Source: Thinopyrum elongatum (taxonomy: Eukaryota; Streptophyta; Magnoliopsida; Poales; Poaceae). Taken from it: 64,000 bases of DNA. The position numbers and the translations under genes were made by a program. Under the pieces are notes generated by a model. It worked only from the letters and a program-made list of their open reading frames with translations. It had not been told where the DNA came from and searched no databases. The stretch's first letter is position 1, and each line of letters opens with the position of its first letter. The stretch spans positions 212,991,888-213,055,887 of the forward strand of contig CM022301.1 of NCBI GenBank assembly GCA_011799875.1. Direction: 5' to 3'. This document shows, piece by piece, positions 34,661-45,206 of this stretch.

Positions 34661-37396
34661 ATGAGGAATTTGAAAGATCAAATAACCAAGATTTTTCCCT
34701 CAACTACAAGGTGAGGTAAGGAACTGCCATCTAGCTCTGCACTTGATTCACCTTCTGTTTTGAGTAAACTTGCGACACCTACTCCTGCTATTGATTTTGA
34801 TATGTCGCATGTTATTGATGATGCCACTTCTGCTATGCATGATGCTTATGATGAAACTACTTCTATGCTTGATAATACTGTGCCACTTGGTGAATTTCTT
34901 GATGAACAACTTGCTAGGGTTAGAGAGAATGAAATTACTGAAACTGATGATATTATCGAAACTTATGATTATGATTCTCCCCCTAGATATGAATTGCCTG
35001 TTGTACCTGAGGGTTATGTTATGGATGAAGAAACTACTAGAGACTTCTTTGGTTGCAATGATAGAGAAGATCTTAAGAAACTGTTAGCCAAGCTGAAAGA
35101 AAAATCCTTGAATGCTAGAATGAAATATGATCCCAATTTTGCTACTTCACCTATCTTTGTTACTGATAAGGATTATGAATTCTCTGTCGATCCTGAGTTA
35201 ATTACTTTGGTTGAATCTGATCCCTTCTATGGTTATGAATCTGAAACAGTTGTGGCACATCTTACTAAACTGAATGATATAGCCACCCTATTTGCTCATG
35301 AGGAAAAAATTCGCTATTGCTATATTCTTAAGTTGTTTCCTTTTTCATTAAAGGGTGATGCTAAGTTATGGTTTAATTCTCTTGCCCCTGGTTGTGTGCG
35401 TAGTCCCCAGGATATGATACATTACTTCTCTCAAAAATATTTCCCTGCTCATAAGAAATAAGCTGCCTTACAGGAAATATTTAACTTTGTGCAAATTGAA
35501 GAAGAGAGTCTCTCACAAGCTTGGGGGAGGCTTCTCCAATTACTTAATGCTTTGCCTGATCATCCTCTCAAGAAAAATGAAATACTTGATATCTTTTATA
35601 ATGGACTAACCGATGCTTCCAGAGACCACCTGGATAGTTGTGGTGGTTGTGTTTTCAGGGAACGGACTGTTGAGCAAGATGAATTGCTATTGAATAATAT
35701 ATTGAGTAATGATAATGATTGGACACTTCATGAACCAACTCCTAAGCCAACTCCGAAGAAAAGAGGTATTCTATTTCTCAGTCCTGAAGATATGCAAGAG
35801 GCAAAGAAATCTATGAAAGAAAAAGGTATTAAAACTGAAGATGTTAAGAATTTACCGCCTATTGAAGAAATACATGGTCTTGATAACCCGACACAGGTAG
35901 TAGAGGTAAACTCTCTCCGTAGATTTGATGAAGGTGATATTCCTCATAATAAGTCTGCTACTCAGTGCTTGGATGAGTTTGATAATTTTATTGTTAAACA
36001 AGAAAATTTCAATGCTTATGTTAGTAGACAATTGAAACGTAATGCTTACATGCTTGACCACTTGGGTGATTATATGAGTAGAACTGTTAATGATCTTAAG
36101 CTTATTAGTAAACATGCTTCCATGGTTACAACTCAAGTAGAACAAGTACTTAAGGCCCAGGATGATTTACTTAATGAGTTGAATAGTAAGAATAATGATA
36201 ATGATGTTAGGGTTATGACTAGAGGTGGTAAGATGACCCATGAACCTTTGTATCTTGGGGGCCATCCTAAGAGAGTTGAGCAAGATTCTCAGAAAATTAG
36301 TACTGATGCACCTAGTCCTTCTAATGAAAAGAAAAAGAAAACTGATAGGACTTTGCATGCTTCTAGTGAACCTGTTATAGATACACCTGAGAATCCCAAT
36401 GATATTTCTATTTCTGATGCTGAGACACAATCTGGTGATGAACATGAACCTAGTGATAATGTCAACAAATATGTTCATGTTGATGCTCAACCTAGTAATG
36501 ATAATGATGTAGAGATTGAACCTACTGTTGATCTTGATAACCCACAATCAAAGAATCAACGTTATGATAAGAGAGACTTTGTTGCTAGAAAACATGGTAA
36601 AGAAAGAGAACCATGGGTTCAGAAACCCATGCCCTTTCCTCCTAAGCCATCCAAGAAAAAGGATGATGAGGATTTTGAGCGCTTTGCTGAAATGATTAGA
36701 CCTATCTTTTTGCGTATGTGTTTGACTGATATGCTTAAAATGCCTCCTTATGCTAAGTATATGAAAGATATTGTTACAAATAAAAGAAAGATACCTGAAG
36801 CTGAAATTTTCAATATGCTTGTTAATTATACTTTTAAGGGTGCAATACCAAAGAAACTTGGAGATCCAGGAGTACCAACTATACCATGCTCTATTAAAAG
36901 AAATTATGTTAAAACTGCTTTATGTGATCTTGGAGCCGGTGTTAGTGTTATGCCTTTCTCTTTATATCGTAGACTTGAATTGAATAAGCTAACACCTACT
37001 GAAATCCCTTTGCAAATGGCTGATAAATCAACTGCTATACCCATCGGTATTTGTGAGGATGTGCCTGTTGTGGTTGCAAACGTTATTATCTTAACGGACT
37101 TTGTTATTCTTGATATTCCCGAGGACGATAGTATGTCGATCATCCTTGGTAGACCCTTTTTGAATACTGCAGGGGTTGTTATTGATTGCAACAAAGGCAA
37201 TGTCACTTTTCATGTTAATGGTAATGAGCATACGGTACACTTTTCGAAGAAACAACCTCAAGTTCATAGTATCAATTCTATTGGAAAAATTTCAACTATT
37301 ACTATTGGAGGTTTTCAATTCCCTCTTCCTACTGTCAAAAAGAAATATGATATTCTTATTGTTGGGGATGTTCATATCCCCGCTGAGGTAACCTAG
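34661..37396 (+). pseudogene. gag: gag-protease ORF with two stops
   Basis: ATG at 34661 opens a frame interrupted by TGA at 34712-34714 and TAA at 35459-35461 and otherwise open to TAG at 37394-37396, about 911 codons. The gag domain spans about 35200-35720 (KGDAKLWFNSL, YFSQKYFPA, then LSQAWGRLLQLLNALPDH). A long charged linker follows. The protease is at about 36900-37180: LCDLGAGVSVMP, then SIILGRPFLNTAG. No zinc knuckle is obvious. The frame is kept across both stops, so damage is by point change. The element ends its polyprotein here: no polymerase follows. Confidence 0.85.
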
Positions 37397-38184
37397 TGTT
37401 ATTCTAAAATTCTTCGGTTTCATATCACTCGGAAGAAGTTTGTTAATAAGACTTGATCAACCTTGTTAACGGATTCCTTTTGATGGGCATGAGATGGATG
37501 AATCTAGAAGGCACAACCTTCTGTACCCACCTTTTACTTTCTGTTATTTAGATTTAATAAAGCAAAAATAGTCTTTTCTGTTTGTTTTCTGAATTATCCG
37601 TGAAATAAAAAAAATGCCCCAAAAATAAAAGTTCTCCAAATGCCCTGAAAATTTAGTATGATTTTTTATAGAATATTTGAGAATTTCTGGCACTGAACAT
37701 GCACTAGGGGGATGCACCAGTGGGCCACAAGGGTGGAGGGCGCGCCCTACCCCCTGGGTGCGCCCTCCTATCTTGTGGGTCCCATGTGGCCCCTCTCCAC
37801 TTATTCCAGCACCCATCCACTTCGTCTTCCTCCAGAAAAAATTGTCCAGTAGCTCAAACTCGTGTTCTTGCTTGTTTTGCTGCCATTTTCGATCTCCTTG
37901 CTCAAAGCTCCATTCACAAAACTGCTTTGGGGGATTGTTCTTCGGTATGTGACTCCTCCAATGGTCCAATTAGTTTTTGTTCTAGTGCTTTATTTATTGC
38001 AAGTTTTTGCTGCTGTGGTGACCTTGTTCTTGAGCTTGCATGTCAAATTTATATGGTCCTAAGTAGTTATGATGCATGCTATAGCCTCTAGACACTTGTA
38101 GGATTAGTTGCTATCAATTTTGTTGAGTTTGATTCACTTTTATTTTGAGTCACTAAAAATTTCAGAAATTTTCAGAGGAAGAAA
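37397..38184 (+). other. Spacer with an internal LTR-like segment
   Basis: About 37600-37800 resembles part of the LTRs of this same element: AATAAAAGTTCTC..AATG.CCTGAAA, then the GGCCACAAGGGTGGAGGGCG-type GC palindrome and the closing CTTGTGGG block. It is followed by an untranslated leader-like stretch up to the second ORF. It could be the trace of an old LTR of a related element. Confidence 0.55.
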
Positions 38185-39231
38185 ATGATGAGGAGATTGT
38201 TGAGAGGCTCTTTGAGCCGGGGTTCGAAGGAAAAAGAAAATGAGGAGAAGGAGAAGCCCAAGTACAATCTTCCTCGCACTGCGGAGGTTCGGCCGAGTGA
38301 ATGGCCATGTGATGCATTCTTGGAAGCGGCCGGAATTTATGAGGATTTCTATTATTTGGCTGAGAATGCAGGCATCACCGAAATCCTCCACGACCGGTGT
38401 GATCAGTACCTCCTACTCACTAATACTTTCGTGCAAAATTTTCACTTTCATGCTCGGAGATCACCACCCACGGTAGAGTTTCACTTATATGATGAGCAAA
38501 AGGAGATGACGCTTTATGACTTTTGTGAGGTTTGTAAATTACCTTATGAGGGTAGCACCGACGAGCCACGTCCTAGAGATGTGGAAGATTTTATTGATGA
38601 AGTTACCGTAGGGGAGGGGAGAAAGGTGTCGGAAGCGAGAGTATCTAGTTTACATTTTCCTGTTTTGCGTTACTACTCATTATTTGCGGGGAGATGTTTA
38701 ATTGGTCGTGGGGATAGTGGAGGCCTTAGTGCTCCCGACCTTGCCATTTTGCGCCATGCTTTACTTCGTGATAGAACTTTCAGTTTGGGCGCTATGGTTG
38801 CTAAACGGTTGAGTTTAAACCGTACTAAGGGTCCTATTTTCGGAGGTATCTTCGCCTCCCTCCTTGCTAGATGCTTTGAGATACCCATTAGGCACGATGA
38901 AAAAGAGGAGAAGTTATTACCTACTATATACCTAGATTATGAAAGCATGGTAGCACATAAGTTTATTCGCTATGATAAGCAAAAGAGAATCATATATAAC
39001 CTGGTATTTAGCGAGGATACTTTTCAGATAATTACCTTGCCTGCACCTACTTTGTTCGATATTCATTCAGGCAGGTACTTTGTTTTGCCCGCGGACATTC
39101 ATGCATACTGGGAGGGGACGCGATCCCCAGCTCCTGAGCCAGAGCCATCACCTGATCCATACAATGAGTCTATTTATCAGTGGGAGCCACAGGAGCTCGC
39201 TAACCAGCGGAACCCCCAGGATCCTCTTTAG
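38185..39231 (+). CDS. Second ORF of the Athila-like element, ATHILA ORF-1-like protein, intact
   Basis: An uninterrupted 348-codon ORF from ATG at 38185. The N-terminus is basic and Glu/Lys-rich (SRGSKEKENEEKEK). A globular part follows: RPSEWPCDAFLEAAGIYEDF, then VEFHLYDEQKEMTLYDFCEV, then RYYSLFAGRCLIGRGDSG, then GPIFGGIFASLLARCFEI. The C-terminus is Pro/Glu-rich. It resembles plant Athila ORF-1-type retrotransposon proteins of unknown function; this is my recollection of the family, not a search. It replaces polymerase in this element. Unlike the gag upstream it has no stop or frameshift. The LTR-like segment just upstream might give it a separate promoter, which is an inference. Confidence 0.65.
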   Translation: MMRRLLRGSLSRGSKEKENEEKEKPKYNLPRTAEVRPSEWPCDAFLEAAGIYEDFYYLAENAGITEILHDRCDQYLLLTNTFVQNFHFHARRSPPTVEFHLYDEQKEMTLYDFCEVCKLPYEGSTDEPRPRDVEDFIDEVTVGEGRKVSEARVSSLHFPVLRYYSLFAGRCLIGRGDSGGLSAPDLAILRHALLRDRTFSLGAMVAKRLSLNRTKGPIFGGIFASLLARCFEIPIRHDEKEEKLLPTIYLDYESMVAHKFIRYDKQKRIIYNLVFSEDTFQIITLPAPTLFDIHSGRYFVLPADIHAYWEGTRSPAPEPEPSPDPYNESIYQWEPQELANQRNPQDPL

Positions 39232-41345
39232 TACACCGGAGAGGGCTACTTTGATCCATGGTCTTAGACCAACTTAGGCCAAAAGCCTAAGCTTGGGGGA
39301 GTACGTATTTCTCACCGACATTACATTCATGTTCACACACTCATTCTAGTTGTCGGTGTTCATACTTTTTCATTGTATTATCCATGTTAGTTTATTTTCT
39401 TTTTCTCGCTTTCTTCTTGAGTGTTTGAAAAACTTTGAGAAAAACAAAAAAAATTAGTTGTAGCTTAGTTTACTTTCCATGCTTAGTTGTAGTATTAAAG
39501 AAAAACCCAAAAAGATTTCTAGTTCTTCTTTTACTTGTTGGGAGCTTTCCCATGTAAATAGTTTTTCTCGTTCTTATTTTACCTTCTTCAGAAAAACAAA
39601 AACTCCAAAAACATTTCAGTGTGTTTCTTTGAAATTCTTTTCTTTCCATTGGGGGTCAAGAGGAGAAGACCACGATGAAAATGTTGAGTGGCTCTCATAT
39701 GCATTATTGTTGATCTAACAAAGAGCCCATATTACCTTGTCTACTCCTTCGAATAAATGTTTGCAGATTTTAGCTTAGTCCAATGCACGTGCACTATTAT
39801 TATTATTCACATCATTCTGTCATGCAAGTGAACGGCAATAATGACGATATATGATGAAATGATTGAGATGAGGAAAAGCTGGTATGAACTCGACCTATCT
39901 TGTTTTTGTAAATATGATTAGTTCATCGTTCTTGATTCAGCCTATTATGAATGAAACATGTTTGCAATGACAATTAGAGATTATAGTTACTGATGCCATG
40001 CTTAATTAGCTAGGAGTTTATAATGGTTTACCTTGCGTACCAACATGCTATTAAAATGGTTGTGATGTAGTATGATAGGATGGTATCCTCCTTTGAATGA
40101 TTTCACACATGTAGTTGAAACAAAATCAACATAGCCTCCACGATATTTATGTTCATGGTGATTTATATCCTACTCATGTTTGCATTCAATGTTGGTTAAT
40201 CTCAATGCATGTTTATGACTATTGTCGATCTCTAGTTGGTCGCTTCCCAGTCTTTTTCTAGCCTTCACTTGTACTAAGCGGGAATACTGCTTATGCATCC
40301 ACTTCCATAAACCCAAAGTTATTCCATATGAGTCCACCATACCTTCCTATATGCGGTATTTACCTGCCGTTCCAAGTAAATTTGCATGTGCCAAACTCTA
40401 AACCTTCAAATGATAATCTGTTTTGTATGCCCGAATCGCTCATGTGGCGACTGCGGGCTGTCAGTATCTTCCATGCTAGGTGGATTATTCTCACGATGAG
40501 TGGACTCCGCTCATCATTCACGAGAAAATGGCTGGTAACAGGGATGCCCAGCCCCATGCTCAAATCAAATCAAAAGTTAATTGCAAACAAAACTCCCCCA
40601 GGATTGTTGATAGTTGGACGGCACCCGTTGTTTCGGACAAGCCGTGGGGTGTGATTGTTGGTGGAGGGGGAGTAAAAACTTTACCATTCTGTTTGGAAAC
40701 CGCCTATAATGTATGTAGTATGGAAGATACCGAGATCTCTTGGCTGTTGTGTTGACAATGAAAGCATACCGTTCAAAATATTATTTATCGCTATTTCAAA
40801 AACTTGAGCTCTGGCACCTCTGCAAATCCCTGCTTCCCTCTGTGAAGGGCCTATCTATTTACTTTTATTGTTGAGTCATCATCCTCTTATAAAAAGCATC
40901 AGTTAGAGAGCACCACTGTCATTTGTACGCTTTGTTATTAATTGATATTGAGTATGACTATGACTGGATCTCTTTTACCATGAATTACAATGTCCAGTCA
41001 GTCCTTGATCTTCAGGGGTGCTCTGCATTTATGTTTTGAGGTCTCAGAAAGGGCTGGCGAGATACCATCTTGTTATATCATATCATGATTGTTTTGGAAA
41101 AGTGTTGTCATCCGAGATTTATTATTATTGCTCGCTAGTTGATTAAGCCATTGATATGAGTAAATGTCAGACCTAAATGTTATTGTGAATATGGTTAGTT
41201 CATAATCTTTGCTGAAAACTTGAATGCTGGCTTTACATATTTGCAACAACAAGATCAAACAGAGTTTGTAAAAGTTTTTCTTTATCACTTTCAGTTTGTC
41301 AACTGAATTGCTTGAGGACAAGCATTGGGTTAAGCTTGGGGGAGT
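39232..41345 (+). other. 3' untranslated part of the first Athila-like element
   Basis: No intact gene. About 40200-40930 is related to 50080-50790 of the other Athila-like element (for example TGGTCGCTTCCCAGTCTTTT, GGTAACAGGGATGCCCAG, ACCGCCTATAATGTATGTAG). It ends with a hairpin and the polypurine tract AAGCTTGGGGGAG. Confidence 0.7.
41309..41345 (+). promoter_or_regulatory. Hairpin and polypurine tract, first Athila-like element
   Basis: Stem TGCTTG / CAAGCA with loop AGGA (41309-41324), eight bases before the tract TTAAGCTTGGGGGAGT. Confidence 0.75.
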
Positions 41346-42752
41346 TGGTATGTCTCCATCGTATCTACTTTTCCAAACTCTTTTGCCATTGTTTTGGACT
41401 CTAATTTGCATGATTTGAATGGAACTAACCCGGACTGACGTTGTTTTCAGCAGAATTGCCATGGTGTTATTTTTGTGCAGAAATAAAAGTTCTCGGAATG
41501 ACCTGAAACTTCACGGAGATCATTTTTGGAATTAATAAAAAATATTGGAGAAAGAATCAACTGAAGGGGGCCCACACCCTATCCACAAGGGTGGGAGGCG
41601 CGCCCACCCTCCCAGGGCGCGCCATCCATCCTTGTGGGCCCCCTGAACCTCCACCGACCTCAACTCCAACTCCATATATTCATGTTTGGGGAGAAAAAAA
41701 TCAGAGAGAAGGATTCATTGCGTTTTACGATACGGAGCCGCCACCAAGCCCTGTTCTTCCTCGGGAGGGCAGATCTGGAGTCCGTTCGGGGCTCCGGAGA
41801 GGGGAAATCGTCGGCATCGTCATCACCAACCATCCTCCATCACCATTCATGATGCTCACCGCCATGCGTGAGTAATTCCATCGTAGGCTTGCTGGACAGT
41901 GATGGGTTGGATGAGATTTACCATGTAATCGAGTTAGTTTTGTTAGGGTTTGATCCCTAGTGTCCACTATGTTCTAAGATTGATGTTGCTATGACTTTGC
42001 TATGCCTAATGCTTGTCACTAGGGCCCGAGTGCCATGATTTCAGATCTGAACCTATTATGTTTTCATGAATATATTTGTGTTCTTGATCCTATCTTGCAA
42101 GTTATAGTCACCTACTACGTGTTATGATCCGGCAACCCCGGAGTGACAATAGTCGGGACACTTCTCGGTGATGACCGTAGTTTGAGGAGTTCATGTATTC
42201 ACTAAGTGCTAATGCTTTGGTCTGGTACTCTATTAAAAGGAGGCCTTAATATCCCTTAGTTTCCAATAGGACCCCGCTGCCACGGGAGGGTAGGACAAAA
42301 GATGTCATGCAAGTTCTTTTCCATAAGCACGTATGACTATATTCGGAATACATGCCTACATTATATTGATGAACTGGAGCTAGTTCTGTGTCACCCTAGG
42401 TTATAACTGTTGCATGATGAATGCCATCCGACATAATTATCCATCATTAATTGATCCATTGCCTACGAGCACGTTTCATATTGATCTTTGCTTCGTTACT
42501 TTTCTGTTGCCACTGTTACGATTGCTACAAAACTGCTACTGTTAGTTTTGCCACTATTAGTGTTACTTCCATACTACTTTGCTACTAAATACTTTGCTGC
42601 AGATATTAAGTCTTTCAGGTGTGGTTGAATTGACAACTCAGCTGCTAATACTTGAGAATATTCTTTGGCTCCCCTTGTGTCGAATCAATAAATTTGGGTT
42701 GAATACTCTACCCTCAAAAACGGTTGCGATCCCCTATACTTGTGGGTTATCA
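41346..42752 (+). repeat. 3' LTR of the first Athila-like element
   Basis: Starts TGGTATGTCTCC (the 5' copy has TGATACGTCTCC, two transitions) and ends TTATCA. Otherwise very close to 33181-34582, so the insertion is fairly young. Confidence 0.92.
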
Positions 42753-43170
42753 CACATCGTCCCCTTCCTAGGCCTAACCGTCGTCCACCGCCTTGGTGCT
42801 CTCAGCGCGGCGTGGTCAACATGGTCAAGGAACGACTTCCATCGGAAGAGGACTGTACGTGGAGAGGCTGACAGGTGGGTTCACGACTGCAGCAAGGAAG
42901 TGCCTCCTATTACGCGTAAAATAATTATTCCTCCACCAGACAGCAGGGACCCACCGGAAGGGACTCTGTATTTTGCGAAAAAAATGTTTCCCCCTGACAG
43001 CTGGGACCCACCAGCTACATCTTCGCACGCAAGGAAGTTCGTCCATACTACGGGCAAAAAAAATGATTCTTCCCCCTGACAGCTGGGACCCACCAGCTAT
43101 ATCTTTGCACGCAAGGAAGTGCGTCCTTATCCTCCCTGACAGCTGGGACCCACCCGGTCAAAGCATATGT
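42753..43170. repeat. CACTA right-side repeat domain, continued
   Basis: 42753 onward continues unit 2 of the 723-base repeat and matches 32456-32690 (CCTTCCTAGGCC, CGACTTCCATCGGAAGAGGA). A shorter repeat CCCTGACAGCTGGGACCCAC starts at 42991, 43073 and 43133. Confidence 0.85.
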
Positions 43171-43570
43171 AGCGTTGTCGCAAACATGTACGTACATACA
43201 GGTCGATCGGTCTCTCTGCAGCGATAAACTATGGCCGAGTAAGGAGCGGCACGTGTCGTAGTAGAGGCGCGGACATAGCATGTCACGCAATCCTGTCTAT
43301 ATCGTGTACACGTACGTACAGCCACGCTGCAAGAAAGTAAATACGGCTACGTACGTACATACGGGCGGGGTCTCGAACGCATACAGCGATGTCGTCCTGT
43401 TCATCGGTAGCCAATCGGCTGGGTCGCAACGGAGGAAACAGCGTCGTGTTCATCGGGAGGCAACGGAATACGTCGTGTTCATCGGGAGCCAACCGGCTTG
43501 GATGGAATAGCCGAAACGAGGTCTGACGTACCGCAGAACGGAGGAAACAGGCCTTCTATTCGACCGCGTA

Positions 43571-43760
43571 CGGTCGAAACAGGGTCTTGTTCATCGGGAA
43601 GGGTCTGGCGTACCGCAAAACGGAGGAAACGGACTTGTGTTGGAGTGCCTACGGTCGAAACGGGGTCCTGTTGATCAGGAGGGGTGTCGCGTACCGCAAA
43701 ACAGAGGAAACGGACTTATGTTGGAGCACCTACGGTCGAAACGGGGTCCTGTTCATCCAC
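43571..43760. repeat. 81-base tandem repeat, two full units and a third start
   Basis: Units start at 43571, 43652 and 43733 with CGGTCGAAAC; each contains TACCGCAAAAC.GAGGAAAC and TTGGAG. A diverged earlier unit lies at about 43508-43570. Confidence 0.85.
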
Positions 43761-44020
43761 CGTCTACTGCCTCACTCCAGCCTCCAGGGGCTACTGTTCA
43801 TCCACCGTCTACCTCCTCCAGCCTCCACGGGCTACTGTTCATCCATGGCTACTGTTCATCCAGCCTCCACCGGTTGCTGTTCATAGAGCCTCCACGGGGT
43901 CCTGTTCATCCCCCCCCAACTGGCTGGGGTGCGGCGGCCTCCTCGGGGTCCTGTTCGTCCAGCGGCAACGGCCTACTACCACGGGGCCATGTTCATCCAA
44001 CCCCCACCGGGAACTGTTCT
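43740..44020. repeat. GTTCATCC-rich minisatellite
   Basis: CTACTGTTCATCCA or GTCCTGTTCATCC recurs about ten times with irregular spacing. The long frames across it are repeat artefacts. Confidence 0.75.
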
Positions 44021-44618
44021 TCCATAGCCAACCAACCAGCTCGACTCACCATGTCTTGACTCATTCTACGTACCCCGCGCACGGTAGCAACAGTCACTAT
44101 TCATCGAGAGGCAACCAACACCGGCTGACTAGCTACGCCTCGCACGGGGGCTCGATCGGCTTCAGTGTAAGAAGCAGCAGTGATCGATCGCTCAGTTCAG
44201 TTAGCAGCAGCAGCGAAGGAATCGCTCGGGTTCAGTTAACAGCCAAGGATCGATCGCTCGGGTTCTGTAACGTGCGATCGCTCGGGTTTAGTTAGCCAAC
44301 GCCTCGCATACATGCGCGTACATGAGAGAAACGCGCAAACCTCCGTGCATCGCTCGGCCCCGACCACCCACCGTAACCGGGAACTCCCCGATATTTTCCT
44401 CGCCCTCGCTTCTACCACGATTTTTTCCGTCATGGACGGCCCAAAGAATGTCATGCAGCTGCGTCTCCGGCCCGCCCAGGACGAAAAGCCCATTTTCTGT
44501 CATGATTTTTTGCCATAGAAGTAGGAGCCCACCACATCTATGATGATACTGGGTTTTGTCACAATTATCGTCATAGAAGTGTCATAAGCATGACAGGAAA
44601 AAAATTCGTTCGGCCCAA
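44021..44618. repeat. Right subterminal region of the CACTA
   Basis: GATCGATCGCTCGGGTTCAG-like phrases recur at 44185, 44223 and 44249. Nearest the end are inverted copies of the left-end motif (CATAGAAGTGTCATAAGCATG, cut to fit: GTCATAGAAGTG at 44570). No coding sequence. Confidence 0.7.
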
Positions 44619-44649
44619 AATTTCACGGATGTGTCATTTTTTTGTAGTG
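44619..44649 (-). repeat. Right terminal inverted repeat of the CACTA
   Basis: Read on the minus strand it starts CACTACAAAAAAATGACAC and continues ATCCGTGA, matching the left end. GTT follows as target duplication. Confidence 0.9.
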
Positions 44650-45206
44650 GTTGATTTTGATCTAAAAATCATGTTAATCCGAGTTCGTATGCAAAAGTTA
44701 CAGCCCGATTAGTGTACTGCTGTCAGAAAACTGGGCTTGGCCGGATCATCCAGGCGTTGAGCCGGACATCCGGGCTGGAGGTCATGAATAGTCCGTGTTT
44801 TGTTAGGTTTTGATGATTTGGACGGCTAGGCAAGTCCTTTTCTTGTATGGGAATTCCATCCGCCTCTTATATAGACAAGAGGTGACGGCCGATTGAACAA
44901 CAACACACAATCACAAATGCATCTACAACTTTTTCATCTATGTTTTGTCCCTCCCTCGTTCTTCGTCGTTCTTCATGTCGGAGAGTTGTGAATACCGGGG
45001 CTCTAGGGGCGGCTTGACCGACCTAGGGCAGCCCATAGCCACCGCACTCCCCGACGGGGTCCCTCCTAGGAGTGTGGGGTTTCGGGTCCTCAAAAGTTCT
45101 CTCCGGTTGTCTTGCGAATCGCGCTTCCGGTGAGACTCCTTCGACGTGAGCTGCGGTGTATCACCCCCGGCGTCGAGGGTACATGTGACGTGGTCGTGTG
45201 CGAACA
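44650..45206 (+). repeat. 3' LTR of the Tat element, right piece
   Basis: Continues the LTR from 8649 and matches 141-705, including the TATATA block and the GGGTCCCTCC-rich leader. Ends CGAACA at 45206. Confidence 0.92.

Larger units (their letters stand above)
33181..42752 (+). mobile_element. Non-autonomous Athila-like Gypsy retrotransposon nested in the CACTA
   Basis: Two LTRs (33181-34582 and 41346-42752, about 1.4 kb each, nearly identical) flank about 6.8 kb. Target duplication reads CGCGT on the left and CACAT on the right, two CpG-to-CpA changes apart. The interior has gag-protease and a second ORF, but no reverse transcriptase or integrase, so it depended on proteins of a relative. 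The LTR start TGATACGTCTCC and the GCCGGGGA-type primer site are of the Athila group common in wheat (Sabrina/WHAM-like); the exact family was not determined. Confidence 0.88.
8650..44649. mobile_element. 36.0 kb CACTA (En/Spm-type) DNA transposon carrying broken gene copies; transposase not recognised
   Basis: The left end reads CACTACAAAAAAATACAC and the right end, read on the minus strand, CACTACAAAAAAATGACAC, so the terminal inverted repeats match over about 28 bases with a few differences. The three-base direct duplication GTT (8647-8649 and 44650-44652) and the exact continuation of the host LTR on both sides show one insertion. Subterminal repeats occupy both ends. Removing the nested retrotransposon (33181-42752) leaves about 26.4 kb, long for a CACTA. 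No TNP2-like transposase was recognised, so it was probably moved by an autonomous relative. The interior holds four broken gene copies, MITEs and tandem arrays. Confidence 0.9.
1..45206 (+). mobile_element. Tat-lineage Ty3/Gypsy LTR retrotransposon, left-truncated by the window and split by a CACTA element
   Basis: The element occupies 1-8649 and 44650-45206. Its parts in order are the end of the 5' LTR, primer binding site, gag, protease, reverse transcriptase, RNase H, archaeal-type RNase H, integrase, polypurine tract and 3' LTR. The extra RNase H between the first RNase H and integrase is the mark of the Tat lineage. The 3' LTR begins TGTT and ends AACA, and is interrupted at 8649/44650 by the CACTA. 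It sits inside a minus-strand Copia reverse transcriptase: the bases right after 45206 continue that gene. The left flank is outside the window, so the 5-base target duplication cannot be confirmed. The coding region is broken in many places, so the copy is dead. The family name was not determined. Confidence 0.93.

Noticed and set aside
34770..35087. Leu/Met-rich 105-codon ORF overlapping gag
   Set aside because: Out-of-frame reading of the gag codons.
36167..36547. Minus-strand ORFs opposite the gag-protease ORF
   Set aside because: Shadow frames of the plus-strand retrotransposon coding sequence.
43584..44295. Overlapping ORFs near the right CACTA end (99, 140 and 203 codons)
   Set aside because: All three frames of a minisatellite are open. 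Repeated Ser/Pro/His words show the repeat, not a gene.
8650..44649. Two separate CACTA elements with a host gene island (F-box, DUF295) between them
   Set aside because: The host LTR continues exactly across both ends with a GTT duplication, which two independent elements would not give unless a deletion had joined them.
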